From JAGSPQ01 sp038206395 (GTDB taxonomy: Bacteria; Myxococcota; Myxococcia; Myxococcales; Myxococcaceae), in NCBI GenBank assembly GCA_038206395.1, contig JBBRAX010000002.1:62001-126000 (forward strand): a stretch of DNA of 64,000 bases. The letters are read 5' to 3'. The notes below the pieces were generated by a model that worked only from the letters and a program-made list of their open reading frames with translations, did not search any database and was not told the origin of the DNA. Position numbers and translations under genes: made by a program. Shown here in pieces: positions 19,149 to 31,877 of this stretch. Position 1 is the first letter of the stretch. The number at the start of each line of letters is the position of its first letter.

Positions 19149-21656
19149 ATGAAGCGCGTCTGGAAGTGGCTGCGCCGTTTGTTGATCTTCACCATCGTGG
19201 CCCTCGGCCTGATGACGGGGATTGGCGCGGGCACGTACTGGTATTTCTCACGCGACCTGCCTTCCGTCGAAGAGCTGCGCACCTGGCGCCCACCGCAGGT
19301 GACGAAGGTGTACTGCCCCGGCCAGAACACCGTGCCGTGCGCCGAGTTCTTCCGCGAGCGCCGCACCTGGGTCGACATCACCGCCGTGCCGCCGCACGTG
19401 AAGAACGCTTTTCTCGCCGCCGAAGATGCCGACTTCTACACCCATGGTGGCGTCGACTTTCTCGGCATGATCCGCGCTGGCTTCAAGGCCCTTCGCCCCG
19501 GCAAGCGCGCCGGCGGAGCGTCCACCATTTCCCAGCAGGCCTGCCGCAACCTGCTGCTCAGCCAGGAACGCACGTTCGCCCGCAAGATGCGCGAGTGGAT
19601 CCTCACCCCGCGCATGGAAAAAGCGCTGACGAAGGATCAAATCCTCAACCTCTACGTCAACACCATCTGGTTCGGCCAGCAGCGCTACGGCGTCGAAGAA
19701 GCGGCGCTCTTCTATTTCGGCAAGCACACCAAGGACCTCGGCATCGGAGAAGCCGCCGTGCTCGCCGGCACCGTGCAGCTCCCTCAGCGCATCAACCCCG
19801 TCACCAGCATCGTGAAGGCGAAGAAGCGGCAGCGCTACGTGCTCGGCCAGATGGCGGCGCAGGGCTTCGTGAAGAAAGAGCTCATCGACGCCGAGCTCGA
19901 GAAGCCCATCGTCCTCGGCCCGCGGCCTCCGCTGGTCGTCGGCGCCTACTACGCGGAAGAGATTCGCCAGCAGCTCGTCGCGCGCTACGGCGACAAGGCG
20001 GTGCTCGAAGGTGGCCTGCGCGTCGACATCGCGATGAACCCGCGGCTGCAGGCGGCGGCCGAGCATTCGATTCGCATCGGCCTCGAGGCGGTCGACCGCC
20101 GGCAGGGCTACCGCGGCGCCGTTGGCACCATCGACACGGCGCGGTTCGCTCGCCTTCGGCCGCTGATCCAGACCCGCGTCGACGAAGCCGGCCGCCGGCG
20201 CCCCGATGAAGTGCTGGTGGCAGATCTCACCGCGCTCGCCTCGGCCGCCCCGGCCGTCGAGCCCGGCCTCGACCCTCGCGCAGACCCCGAAGAGGTGGCG
20301 GATCCCGACGAGCCGATTCCCACCGAAGACGAACAGCTCGTTCGCGCGGTGCCGCTGAAGACGCTGGCCGAAGGCGCCGAGACCGTCGGCTTCGTCAGCG
20401 CCGTCGACGACAAGAAGGCGAGCGCGTCGGTCGACCTCATCGGCCGCACGGTGCAGCTGTCTTTCGCCAGCGTCTCGTGGGCGAGGCCTCGCAGCGCAGA
20501 CGGCAAGGTCGGCTCGACGCCCATTCGCTTGAGCGACGTGGTCAAGCCGGGCGAGCTCGTGCGGGTGCGGCTCGGCAAAGGAACCGACGCGACGCTCGCG
20601 CAGACGCCCACGGTCCAGGGGGCCCTGCTCGCCATCGACCCCGTCGATCGCAGCGTCGTCGCGATGGTCGGCGGCTACGACTTCGCCACCTCGGCCTTCA
20701 ACCGCGCGATTCAGGCGCGCCGGCAGCCCGGCTCGTCTTTCAAGCCCTTCCTCTACGGCGCCGCGGTCGGCAGCGGCCGCTTCACCACCATCAGCGTCGT
20801 CAACGATGCGCCCGAGACGGTGCGAGACCCGTACACCGGCAAGTCGTGGAAGCCGAAGAACTATGAAGCCTCAGGCTTCGAGGGGCCGATGACGCTGCGC
20901 CAGGCGCTGACCAAATCGAAGAACACCGTCTCGGTGCGGTTGATCGAGGCGCTGACGCCCGCGGCGGTGACGGACTTCGCGCAGAAGGCGGGCATCCACT
21001 CGCCGATGCCCGACAACCTCACGCTCGCGCTGGGCACCGGCGAAGTGGTGATGATCGAGATCGCCAACGCCTACACCACGCTGCAGTCGCAGGGGAAATA
21101 CGCCGAGCCCGTGATGCTCGTGCGCGTCACCGATGCGAAGGGCACCGTGCTGGAAGAGCACCACGCGGCCTTCGAAGAGACGCTGCCGCCCGCGGTCACC
21201 TTCCTCGCGACGTCGATGATGCGCAGCGTGGTCGAAGAGGGCACGGCCACCGCGGTGAAGGAGCTCGATCGCCCGGCCGCCGGTAAGACGGGCACCGCGC
21301 AGGAATTTCGCGACGCCTGGTTCAGTGGCTACACCGCCGACTACGTCGCGTCGGCCTGGGTCGGCTTCGATGACCACACGCCGCTGGGCCCGGGTGAGAC
21401 GGGCGGCAAGGCCGCGCTGCCGATCTGGCTCGAGTTCATGAAGGCCGCCCACCAGGGGCTGCCGGTGCGCGACTTCGAGGTGACTCCGGGAATCGCGATC
21501 GCGAAGATCGACCCGGTGAGTGGGCTGCTCGCCGGCAAGTCGGTGCCGGGCCGCACAGAGTGGTTCCTCGAAGGCACGGCGCCCACCGCCGACGCGCCGC
21601 CGCCCGGGCAGGTGGACCCGAACGACTTTCTCATCAACGATGGGAAGCGGCGTTAG
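19149..21656 (+). CDS. Bifunctional penicillin-binding protein 1A
   Basis: An 835-residue class A PBP that polymerises and cross-links peptidoglycan. One N-terminal signal anchor is followed by a GT51 transglycosylase domain with the catalytic Glu in AAEDADFYTHGG and the motifs GASTISQQ and LYVNTIWFG. The transpeptidase domain has S529xxK (GSSFKPF), SKN (Ser590) and KTGTAQ (Lys713). A negatively charged insertion of about 100 residues (roughly 360-420) separates the two catalytic parts. It begins an operon whose next three genes follow with 3-4 base gaps or overlaps. AAGGTG at 19134-19139 is a possible ribosome-binding site. Confidence 0.95.
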   Translation: MKRVWKWLRRLLIFTIVALGLMTGIGAGTYWYFSRDLPSVEELRTWRPPQVTKVYCPGQNTVPCAEFFRERRTWVDITAVPPHVKNAFLAAEDADFYTHGGVDFLGMIRAGFKALRPGKRAGGASTISQQACRNLLLSQERTFARKMREWILTPRMEKALTKDQILNLYVNTIWFGQQRYGVEEAALFYFGKHTKDLGIGEAAVLAGTVQLPQRINPVTSIVKAKKRQRYVLGQMAAQGFVKKELIDAELEKPIVLGPRPPLVVGAYYAEEIRQQLVARYGDKAVLEGGLRVDIAMNPRLQAAAEHSIRIGLEAVDRRQGYRGAVGTIDTARFARLRPLIQTRVDEAGRRRPDEVLVADLTALASAAPAVEPGLDPRADPEEVADPDEPIPTEDEQLVRAVPLKTLAEGAETVGFVSAVDDKKASASVDLIGRTVQLSFASVSWARPRSADGKVGSTPIRLSDVVKPGELVRVRLGKGTDATLAQTPTVQGALLAIDPVDRSVVAMVGGYDFATSAFNRAIQARRQPGSSFKPFLYGAAVGSGRFTTISVVNDAPETVRDPYTGKSWKPKNYEASGFEGPMTLRQALTKSKNTVSVRLIEALTPAAVTDFAQKAGIHSPMPDNLTLALGTGEVVMIEIANAYTTLQSQGKYAEPVMLVRVTDAKGTVLEEHHAAFEETLPPAVTFLATSMMRSVVEEGTATAVKELDRPAAGKTGTAQEFRDAWFSGYTADYVASAWVGFDDHTPLGPGETGGKAALPIWLEFMKAAHQGLPVRDFEVTPGIAIAKIDPVSGLLAGKSVPGRTEWFLEGTAPTADAPPPGQVDPNDFLINDGKRR

Positions 21657-21659
21657 CGC

Positions 21660-22961
21660 GTGACCCTGATCCTCTTTCTTCTCTTCTCAGCGGGGCCTGC
21701 CGATGCCAGCCCGTCGGTCGATCGCCTCGCCAGAGCCGTCGTCGATCAAGCCACCCGCATCCCGCTCGAGGCGCCCGTCGCGATTCAGGTCGACGCGCCC
21801 ACCCCCGCCCTCGGGCGCGCCGTCGCGTCGTTGATCAGCGCCGAGCTCTCGCGGCGCAGGCTCTCACCCGTCGTGCTCGACGCGAATGCCGTCACTGCCG
21901 AGAGGCTCGCCCGCGAGAAGGACCTTCGATCGCTGCTTCGCGTCAGCGTCACCGCTGAGAACGCCCGTCTTGCTGCGCGCGGAGACGTGCTGCCGACCTG
22001 GGTGAACTTCTGGGCCGGCGCTGCACCCACGCGCTCGGGGCCGGCCGCAGCGATCGCGGCCTCGGTCGATGCCGACGTGCAGGCGATGACACTCGCCGCG
22101 ACGGTGGCTGCCGGGTCTCCTTCTGCTCCGTTGAAGCTCGGGCTCGGCGTGCTCGCGAAGCTTCCTGGGGTGCCGGCCGCGATCGCGGTCGGAGATCTCG
22201 ACGGTGACAAGCGCCCCGAGATCGCGGTGCTGATGGATGACGAGCTGCTGGTGCTGTCGTCCGAAGGGAAGCCGATCGCGCGCTACGACCTGCGCAGCCT
22301 CGCCGTCGCGCTGCGTCCTACCCGCGAGCCCTTCGGAGCGGTGTCGATTCTCACCGGCCGCCTCACCTACGTCTCAGGCCGGCGCGCGCACGGCGAGACG
22401 CTGACGCTGCAGGGAGGATCGCTGAAGCCTGTCGCTGTCTCCGACGACGTCACCCTCGATGCAATCACCGTTCGCCTGGTTCCCGGGCTCAACGCCTTTG
22501 CCGCCGAGGCGAGCTGGTTCGGCAAGCCGCTGAGCCTGCCCGCGTTGCTCACCACCACCAGCACCCGCGCAGGACTCTCGCTCTTCCTCTTCGCGAACGG
22601 GTCAGGCTCGATCACCCGCGGCACCCCGCCCGCCGCCGCCTTCACCTCGGCGCCCAGCGCAGCGGTGCTCGCCGACCTCGACGGAGACCAGAGCCCCGAG
22701 CTCGTCACCACCTCGTCCCGCTTCTTTGTCGACGGAGACGACGTGCGGGTGGTGCCCGTCGCCGCCGCCGAAGCGATCGCCGCCCGTTCTGGCTCGCTGG
22801 CCGATGCGACGCCCGTCTTCAGTGGGGCGACCCCGCGCGGCCGCGTGCTCGCCATCGCCGCGGCAGACCTCGACGGCGACGGCACCGAAGAAGTGGTGCT
22901 CGGCGCGTGGCTCGCCGACGGCACGGGCGAGCTGCTCCTCGCGCGCAGGGTGGCCCCGTGA
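21660..22961 (+). CDS. Exported FG-GAP/VCBS-repeat protein
   Basis: A 433-residue protein with a short signal peptide (LILFLLFSAGPADA) and no lipobox Cys. Three FG-GAP/VCBS-like calcium-loop repeats are visible: VGDLDGDKRPEIAVL, LADLDGDQSPELVTT and AADLDGDGTEEVVLG. They suggest a beta-propeller after an N-terminal alpha/beta part. GTG at 21660 follows the PBP1A stop by three bases. Its own stop overlaps the next start (GTGA). FG-GAP propellers usually mediate binding. Its position between PBP1A and a solute-binding protein suggests an envelope role. No enzyme motif is seen. Confidence 0.75.
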   Translation: MTLILFLLFSAGPADASPSVDRLARAVVDQATRIPLEAPVAIQVDAPTPALGRAVASLISAELSRRRLSPVVLDANAVTAERLAREKDLRSLLRVSVTAENARLAARGDVLPTWVNFWAGAAPTRSGPAAAIAASVDADVQAMTLAATVAAGSPSAPLKLGLGVLAKLPGVPAAIAVGDLDGDKRPEIAVLMDDELLVLSSEGKPIARYDLRSLAVALRPTREPFGAVSILTGRLTYVSGRRAHGETLTLQGGSLKPVAVSDDVTLDAITVRLVPGLNAFAAEASWFGKPLSLPALLTTTSTRAGLSLFLFANGSGSITRGTPPAAAFTSAPSAAVLADLDGDQSPELVTTSSRFFVDGDDVRVVPVAAAEAIAARSGSLADATPVFSGATPRGRVLAIAAADLDGDGTEEVVLGAWLADGTGELLLARRVAP

Positions 22962-24259
22962 GAGTCGTCATCCTCGCGCTGCTGCTTGCCCTGCCCTGCC
23001 TTGCCGGGTCACGCGCGCGTTACGGCGGAACCCTGAAGGTGGCCGCCACGGCCAGGGCGACCGAGACGGATCCACTGCTCGCCGACACGCCCATCGAAGC
23101 GACGCTGGTCTCGCTGTTGAATCGCCCGCTGTGCCGCGCAGAGAAGAACGGAGCAATCACTCCGCTGCTCGTCACCGAGCTCTCTCGCACCGCCCCGACG
23201 ACAGTCAAAGCCCCACTGCGTTCAGGGCTCGCGCGCCCAAACGGCCCCGGGCTTGCCCCCGCCGAGCTGGCCGCGCACCTGACGAAGCTCTCGGGCGGTT
23301 CGTCGCCGTACCGCGCGCTGCTGTCACCACTGAAGGTCGCCACCGCCAACGAGCTCACCCTCGCCTTTCCCTTCCCCGACTTCGAACGCGCGCTCTGCCA
23401 CCCGGCGCTCGCTCCGCAGGGAGTCGGCCCCTACCGCTTCGCCGCCCAGACCTTCACCGCGAACGTCTTCTTCCCCGAGGGCCGCCCCTTCACCGACGCG
23501 CTCACCGTCACCTCGACCGACGCCCGCACAGCCGAACGATTGCTGCAGCAACGGAAAGTGCACCTCGCGCTGGGCCTCGGCACCGCCGCCGACGAGTCCG
23601 CGCTGCTGTTCGCGACCTTCCTCGCCTTCAACCCCGTCAAAGTCGGCCCCGACTTCCGCGCGGCCTTCGAAGCGGCGATTGAGAGGTCCGACCTGGTTCG
23701 CTTCTTCGTGCTGCCGCCCGCCGCCGCGATGGGCCAGCTGTTGCCTCCACCGCTCTCCGCGGGAATGACCGAGCCAGCGAAGTTGCCGAGACCCTCGCCG
23801 CTCGCCACGCCCCGCGAGCTCACCCTCGCCTACGACGCCGCGCTGCCCGACCACCGCGCTGTCGCCGAACGCCTGCAGGTGAAGCTGCACGCCTCGGGCT
23901 ACCGCATCGCGCTCAAGCCGCTGACCCGCGCCGCCCTTCGCGCGAAGCCCGACGCGGAGCTCGCACTGCAGTCACTGATGATTCCTCCTGTCCCCGCGCT
24001 CGCCGTCGCGCTCGCGCTCGAGCTCGGTGGCCGGCACGACCAGCTGGCCGCGCAGCTCGCTCCGCTGGGATTGATTTCCGATGACAAGGCCCGTGCCCAC
24101 GCTGCTCAAGTGCTGGCCGAGAAGCTGTGGCCCGAGCTGCCGCTGATTCCGCTGTATGCGCAGGCGCTGGGAATCCAGGCCGCGAAGGACGTGCAGAACC
24201 TGAAGACGGACGCGCAAGGGTTGCCGCTGCTCGACGCGGTCTTCCTCGGGCAGGATTGA
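22958..24259 (+). CDS. Family 5 extracellular solute-binding protein
   Basis: A 433-residue secreted protein with signal peptide VVILALLLALPCLAG. It then shows the hallmarks of oligopeptide/nickel-type binding proteins: YGGTLKVA at the mature N terminus, the ADTPIEATLVSLLNRPL region, and GVGPYRF. The lobes end near LPLIPLYAQALGIQA. The family normally works with DppBC/DF-type ABC permeases, but none is nearby, and the usual length is above 500 residues. An orphan binding protein beside a histidine kinase may act as a periplasmic sensor instead of a transporter part; that is inference. Confidence 0.8.
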   Translation: MRVVILALLLALPCLAGSRARYGGTLKVAATARATETDPLLADTPIEATLVSLLNRPLCRAEKNGAITPLLVTELSRTAPTTVKAPLRSGLARPNGPGLAPAELAAHLTKLSGGSSPYRALLSPLKVATANELTLAFPFPDFERALCHPALAPQGVGPYRFAAQTFTANVFFPEGRPFTDALTVTSTDARTAERLLQQRKVHLALGLGTAADESALLFATFLAFNPVKVGPDFRAAFEAAIERSDLVRFFVLPPAAAMGQLLPPPLSAGMTEPAKLPRPSPLATPRELTLAYDAALPDHRAVAERLQVKLHASGYRIALKPLTRAALRAKPDAELALQSLMIPPVPALAVALALELGGRHDQLAAQLAPLGLISDDKARAHAAQVLAEKLWPELPLIPLYAQALGIQAAKDVQNLKTDAQGLPLLDAVFLGQD

Positions 24260-24263
24260 GGCG

Positions 24264-25937
24264 ATGCGCCTGCGCACCACGCTGGCGGTCGCCTTTCTCG
24301 GCCTGTCGCTGCTGCAGGTCTTGGCCGTGGTGCCGATCGCGCTGCGCAACCTCTCGGCCCTGCTTCAGCGGCAGCAAGAGAGCCGCATCGATCAAGAGAT
24401 GGCCGCCGTCGACGCGACCGTGCAGCGGCTGGGCGCCGACGTGCAGCGCGCGATGGACGAGCTGGCGACGAGCCCCGCGCTCGAAGACGCCGCCCGCGAC
24501 GCCGCGAAGCTGCCGCCTCCTCCCGCGCTCACCTCGGCCGCTGCGACGCTGATGGTGCCGCGCGGACTGTCGGTGTTGAGCCTCTTCGATGCCGACGGCC
24601 GCACGCTGTCGTCGGGCCACTTGCCCGCGCGCCTGGGCGACCTCGACGAGGCGCTGTTCAAGGCAACGAAGGGCAACCACACCCTGGTGCCGGTGCAGGT
24701 CGAGCTTCGCGACGAGACCGGGCTTCACACCCGGCCAGCGCTCGTCACGTCCCGCGCGCTCGACTATGGCGACACCCGCGTCTGGGCGGTCGGTGGAAGT
24801 CTGCTCGACGAACGCGTGGCGCAGCAGCTGTCGCGGCTCACGGGCGCGCGCGTCGAAGTCTGGGGCGGCAACGAGAAGCTGGGCACCGCCGGAACCGCTG
24901 CAGAACCGACAACGCTGCGCACCGTGTCGTGGGCGCCGGTCGCCGAGGTGCGGCTGTACTTCTCGCGCGCGGACTTGATCGCCACCCGCACGGAAGTGCT
25001 GCGCGCGTTTCTCGCCCTCGCTGCGTTGGGGCTGCTGCTCTCGGTCGGGGTTGGCTTCGTCCTCGCGCGGCGGGTCACCCTGCCCGTCGAGGCGCTCACC
25101 GATGCCGCGCGGCGCATCGCAGCGGGCGAGCTCGACGTGCGGGTCGAAGAACGCGCGACGGGTGAGCTGAAGGCGCTGGTGCAGACCTTCAACAAGATGA
25201 CGGTCGACCTCAAGGCCACCACCGACAAGCTGGTCGCCAGCGAACGGATCGCGGCCTGGCAGGAGGTCGCCCGCCGCGTCGCGCACGAGATCAAGAACCC
25301 GCTGACCCCGATTCGCATGTCGCTCGAGACGCTGGTCGCCGCGAGCGAGAAGGACAACCCGCGCTTCAAGGCGCTGTTCAAGGAAAGTGCGGTCGCGGTG
25401 CTCGAAGAGGTCGACCGGCTCAAGCGCATCGTCGACGAGTTCTCGCAGTTCGCGCGGTTGCCCCGGCCGGCGCTCGCCCAGGTCGATCTCGCCGAGCTGT
25501 GCCGGCAGGTGCTCGCGCTCTACGCGCCGCACGCATTGGGTGAAGGCGCAGCGCAGCTCACCTACGCGTCGCACCTCGACGACGGCGCGCTCGTCTCGGC
25601 TGATCGCGATCAGCTGACCCAGGTGCTCGTGAACCTGATCAAGAACGCCGAAGAGGCGATGACGGCCACCGGCAAGGGTGGCGCGGTCACCGTCACCGTT
25701 CGCACCCAGCCCGCGACCGCGACGATCGAAGTGAGAGACGAAGGCCCTGGCATTCCGCCCGACCTTCGCGCGCGACTCTTCGAGCCCTACGTCACCACCA
25801 AGCCCGCGGGCACCGGCCTCGGCCTCGCGATCGCCGCCCGAATCCTGCAGGAGCACGACGGCAAGCTCGAGGTCGCCGACGAGGCCGGCCCCGGTGCCTG
25901 CTTCGTGCTCACCCTGCCCCGAAACGCTCGTGGCTGA
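24264..25937 (+). CDS. Membrane sensor histidine kinase, NtrY-like
   Basis: A 557-residue kinase. One N-terminal membrane helix, an extracytoplasmic sensor domain of about 210 residues and a second helix (LALAALGLLLSVGVGFVLA) precede a HAMP linker (RVTLPVEALTDAARRIAAG). The H-box is RRVAHEIKNPLTPIRMS, typical of the NtrY/NtrB group. The N-box LVNLIKNAEEAM and the G-boxes DEGPGIPPD and GTGLGLAIA are intact. It is the last gene of the PBP1A operon. No response regulator adjoins it; an NtrC-type sigma-54 activator would be the expected partner. Confidence 0.92.
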   Translation: MRLRTTLAVAFLGLSLLQVLAVVPIALRNLSALLQRQQESRIDQEMAAVDATVQRLGADVQRAMDELATSPALEDAARDAAKLPPPPALTSAAATLMVPRGLSVLSLFDADGRTLSSGHLPARLGDLDEALFKATKGNHTLVPVQVELRDETGLHTRPALVTSRALDYGDTRVWAVGGSLLDERVAQQLSRLTGARVEVWGGNEKLGTAGTAAEPTTLRTVSWAPVAEVRLYFSRADLIATRTEVLRAFLALAALGLLLSVGVGFVLARRVTLPVEALTDAARRIAAGELDVRVEERATGELKALVQTFNKMTVDLKATTDKLVASERIAAWQEVARRVAHEIKNPLTPIRMSLETLVAASEKDNPRFKALFKESAVAVLEEVDRLKRIVDEFSQFARLPRPALAQVDLAELCRQVLALYAPHALGEGAAQLTYASHLDDGALVSADRDQLTQVLVNLIKNAEEAMTATGKGGAVTVTVRTQPATATIEVRDEGPGIPPDLRARLFEPYVTTKPAGTGLGLAIAARILQEHDGKLEVADEAGPGACFVLTLPRNARG

Positions 25938-26100
25938 TCCACTCGACGATCGCGGCGTTCACGACCGAAGGGCGGCAGTCGTGAATCATGTGGCCCCCAG
26001 GCATCGCCAGGAACTGGGCGTGCGTGTGTACAGCGGTCAGCTCGAACAGGCAGGAATCCCGTTCTGGGTAATCACCAATGGGCAGCCAGTAGACTTCACC
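25909..26100 (-). pseudogene. C-terminal remnant of an alpha/beta hydrolase
   Basis: A minus-strand frame reads GDYPERDS, then FLAMPGGHMIHDCRPS and VVNAAIVEWI before its stop. This is the pattern at the end of alpha/beta hydrolases, where the catalytic His sits in a PGGHMIH-like loop followed by the last helix. Only about 60 residues look real. There is no upstream lid, nucleophile elbow or sensible start. It overlaps the end of the kinase gene by 29 bp. A relic of a lost gene is the best reading. Confidence 0.5.
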
Positions 26101-26291
26101 CGCCGCACGGTTTCCGCCAGATGCGCTTTGACCTGGGCGATGGGGATCTGATGACCCACAAGCTGACCCAGCTACCGAGCAGCGCGCTTCGCTGTCCGCC
26201 CTGTCGTGAGGCAATCACGGCGGCCCGCGCAAAATCGAGCGCCCTCGTTCCGTCTCGTAGTCGAAGTTCTCCCTCTCACCCGTGGGTCATC

Positions 26292-26546
26292 ATGAAACGT
26301 CTCGTGTTCGTCGTCCTCCTCACCGCCGCTCCCGTTTTCGCCGCCTCCGCGCCCGTCTGCGACAAGTTCGTCAAGGCCTTCACCAAGGCGGGCAAGGCCG
26401 CCGGCCAGGAGGTCGACGCAGAAACAGAAGCCTTCTGGAAGAAGGCGTGTCTCAAGGAGAAAGAGAAGGACGCCGCGATCGAGAAGCAGACCAGGTGCCT
26501 CGACGCTGCGAAGTCCGGTCAGGACGTCGGCGCCTGCCTCAAGTAG
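26292..26546 (+). CDS. Small secreted Lys/Glu-rich protein
   Basis: An 84-residue protein with a signal peptide (RLVFVVLLTAAPVFAAS), leaving about 65 mature residues with three Cys (VCDKFV, KKACLKE, TRCLDA, plus a fourth near the end in GACLK). The spacing suggests a small disulfide-stabilised helical bundle. The signal peptide fixes the ATG at 26292. A hairpin terminator begins at the base after the stop. No family was recognised. Confidence 0.7.
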   Translation: MKRLVFVVLLTAAPVFAASAPVCDKFVKAFTKAGKAAGQEVDAETEAFWKKACLKEKEKDAAIEKQTRCLDAAKSGQDVGACLK

Positions 26547-26565
26547 CCAGGCTCGCGCCTGGTTT
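26547..26565 (+). terminator. Rho-independent-type terminator
   Basis: CCAGGC (26547-26552) pairs perfectly with GCCTGG (26557-26562) across a TCGC loop and is followed by TTT. It starts at the base after the stop codon of the small secreted gene. The T-run is short. Confidence 0.6.
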
Positions 26566-26733
26566 CCGTGGGTTCAGGCGATCGATCACCCCTGCTGAAA
26601 GACAAGCACCTTCTCAGGCAGCAGCCGAGCACCGCGCACGCGCTGTCAGACGTGGCGCGCACGTGGGCGCCCCTGAGAGTTGGTGGAGCTCGATCGGACG
26701 GCGCTGCTCGGCGCCGACACCTCTTCGCGGACC

Positions 26734-27270
26734 CTAGCGGACCCGCACTGGGGCGCTTCGTCCACCCGCGGCGGTGAGCGCCGCCAGCGCGCTCGGCACG
26801 GATCGACGGCGCAGGCGGGCCACGTTCTTCAGCAGCGGCTGGGCCAGGTAACCAGCGACCGAGGCGGCGGCGATCGCGCTGGTGGCCAGCCACAGCGTGG
26901 TGTCCGGCGAATCGGGCCAGAGCATCGACGGGTGGCGCAGCACGGGGAGCACGCCAACCAGGTCAATGCCGAACGCAGGGAGCCCGTCGCTGGCGTCGAG
27001 CGCCGTCCACAGCACCCGGTGCACGAGGCAGCTGACCGCCGCCGCGAGTCCGGCCTGCAGCCCGAAGCCGAGGCGGCTGGACAGCGACTGCTCGTTTACC
27101 GGGAAGAAGATCAGCCCGATGACGAAGGCGGGGAGGCCGACCCGAATCGCAGCGCCCAGGTCCAGCAGCTGGGGCGAGCCGTCGAGCACCGAGACGCCGA
27201 GGCTCGCTGCCCCCACCGCCAGACCGGCCGTCGCGACACCCGGGATGATCTTCCGCCACAGCGCGCGCAT
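26734..27270 (-). CDS. Small polytopic membrane protein
   Basis: A 178-residue protein with four or five hydrophobic helices (VATAGLAVGAASLGVSVL, VGLPAFVIGLIFFPV, LQAGLAAAVSCLVH, LWLATSAIAAASVAGYLA) and a basic C-terminal tail. The start at ATG 27270 is chosen because a GGAG precedes it, but at 12 bases this is distant. ATG 27333 would add 21 residues. No family was recognised. It stands alone, upstream of nothing on its strand. Confidence 0.5.
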   Translation of the reverse strand: MRALWRKIIPGVATAGLAVGAASLGVSVLDGSPQLLDLGAAIRVGLPAFVIGLIFFPVNEQSLSSRLGFGLQAGLAAAVSCLVHRVLWTALDASDGLPAFGIDLVGVLPVLRHPSMLWPDSPDTTLWLATSAIAAASVAGYLAQPLLKNVARLRRRSVPSALAALTAAGGRSAPVRVR

Positions 27271-27450
27271 CGGTGGCTGTAACTCCAATACAGCTCCGAA
27301 TGTTCCACGCCCGACCGCAGCCGAAGACGACATCACCTGGATGAATTGCGCGGTTCTGCCTGGCGGGACCACCCTCTGAAGTTTTCTGGTGGGCGAGCCC
27401 AAAATGCGTCTCGTCCGGATTTCAGGCGGGCGGCAACGGCCCTGCACAAG

Positions 27451-27500
27451 AAAAAAGGCGTCCTTGGAACCGGCGCGAAAGCCAGTACCAGGACGCCTTT
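27451..27500 (-). terminator. Strong rho-independent terminator
   Basis: On the minus strand AAAGGCGTCCTGG pairs with a near-perfect CCAAGGACGCCTTT arm, and the second arm runs into six T residues. It lies 40 bases past the stop of the small lipoprotein gene and should end the transcript that starts at the sigma-54 promoter near 31680. Confidence 0.85.
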
Positions 27501-27539
27501 GCCACCCAGCCGTGCTCCGGCTGCCAGAGCGTTAGCTTT

Positions 27540-27797
27540 CTACTTCGGCGAGCGGCCGCTGCCGACAGTGCGAGCCTCGAAGACCGGAATGGGGTCCTGG
27601 GGCAGCTGGACTCGGGGGTCGTTGTTGGTCTGGCCACGCATTTCTGCCTGTGCCGACCGGGTGTTATCGGCGCTCAAGAGCGCCGCCACCTGGGTGCCGT
27701 TCGCCGCCTGCTCGCCTTCGACGTCGTCCATACCGACGCCACACCCCGAGACCGTCAGGGCGACCACTGCCAACATTCCGACGATGATTGACTTCAT
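27540..27797 (-). CDS. Small lipoprotein
   Basis: An 85-residue lipoprotein. The signal peptide IIVGMLAVVALTVSGC gives a lipobox, and about 65 polar residues follow with no recognisable fold. An AGAGGA seven bases upstream supports ATG 27797. It starts 37 bases after the stop of the giant sigma-54 activator gene and is followed by a strong terminator. It is therefore probably the last gene of that transcript and could be a sensor or target of the activator. Confidence 0.75.
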   Translation of the reverse strand: MKSIIVGMLAVVALTVSGCGVGMDDVEGEQAANGTQVAALLSADNTRSAQAEMRGQTNNDPRVQLPQDPIPVFEARTVGSGRSPK

Positions 27798-27834
27798 GGT
27801 GAGTCCTCTTTGCATCTTTGGTGCCGAACCCTGG

Positions 27835-31581
<3,747 letters not shown>

Positions 31582-31670
31582 TTGAAGCTCCTCGCACCGG
31601 CATTGTGCCCGTTTTCCCCGACGGGCCGGCCCCAGTGCTTGACCCCACCCAAGCTGCTGCGCGCCAATGA

Positions 31671-31685
31671 GCAACCCATGTGCCA
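31671..31685 (-). promoter_or_regulatory. Near-perfect sigma-54 promoter
   Basis: The minus strand reads TGGCACATGGGTTGC, matching TGGCAC and TTGC with ten bases between GG and GC, the defining -24/-12 geometry. Transcription would start near 31660, about 80 bases before ATG 31581. Short inverted repeats further upstream (CGGGG-N6-CCCCG near 31710) may be activator sites. The flanking 31582-31877 interval holds no supported gene. Confidence 0.8.
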
Positions 31686-31877
31686 GTTTTGCGGCAGCGT
31701 TTCTCAGCGGCCGGGGCAAAATCCCCGAGGATTCACGGTGGGTTGCATACCACTTCCGGCCGGGCTGAAAGCCAGTTGCCAGCTGCGCGACACGCCTGGC
31801 GCGGGCCCCTGGGGAATGTGACTGGGAACAGGACGACACCGGAAAGTGACAGCAGCGACCGACTGGAAAGTGAGTCG

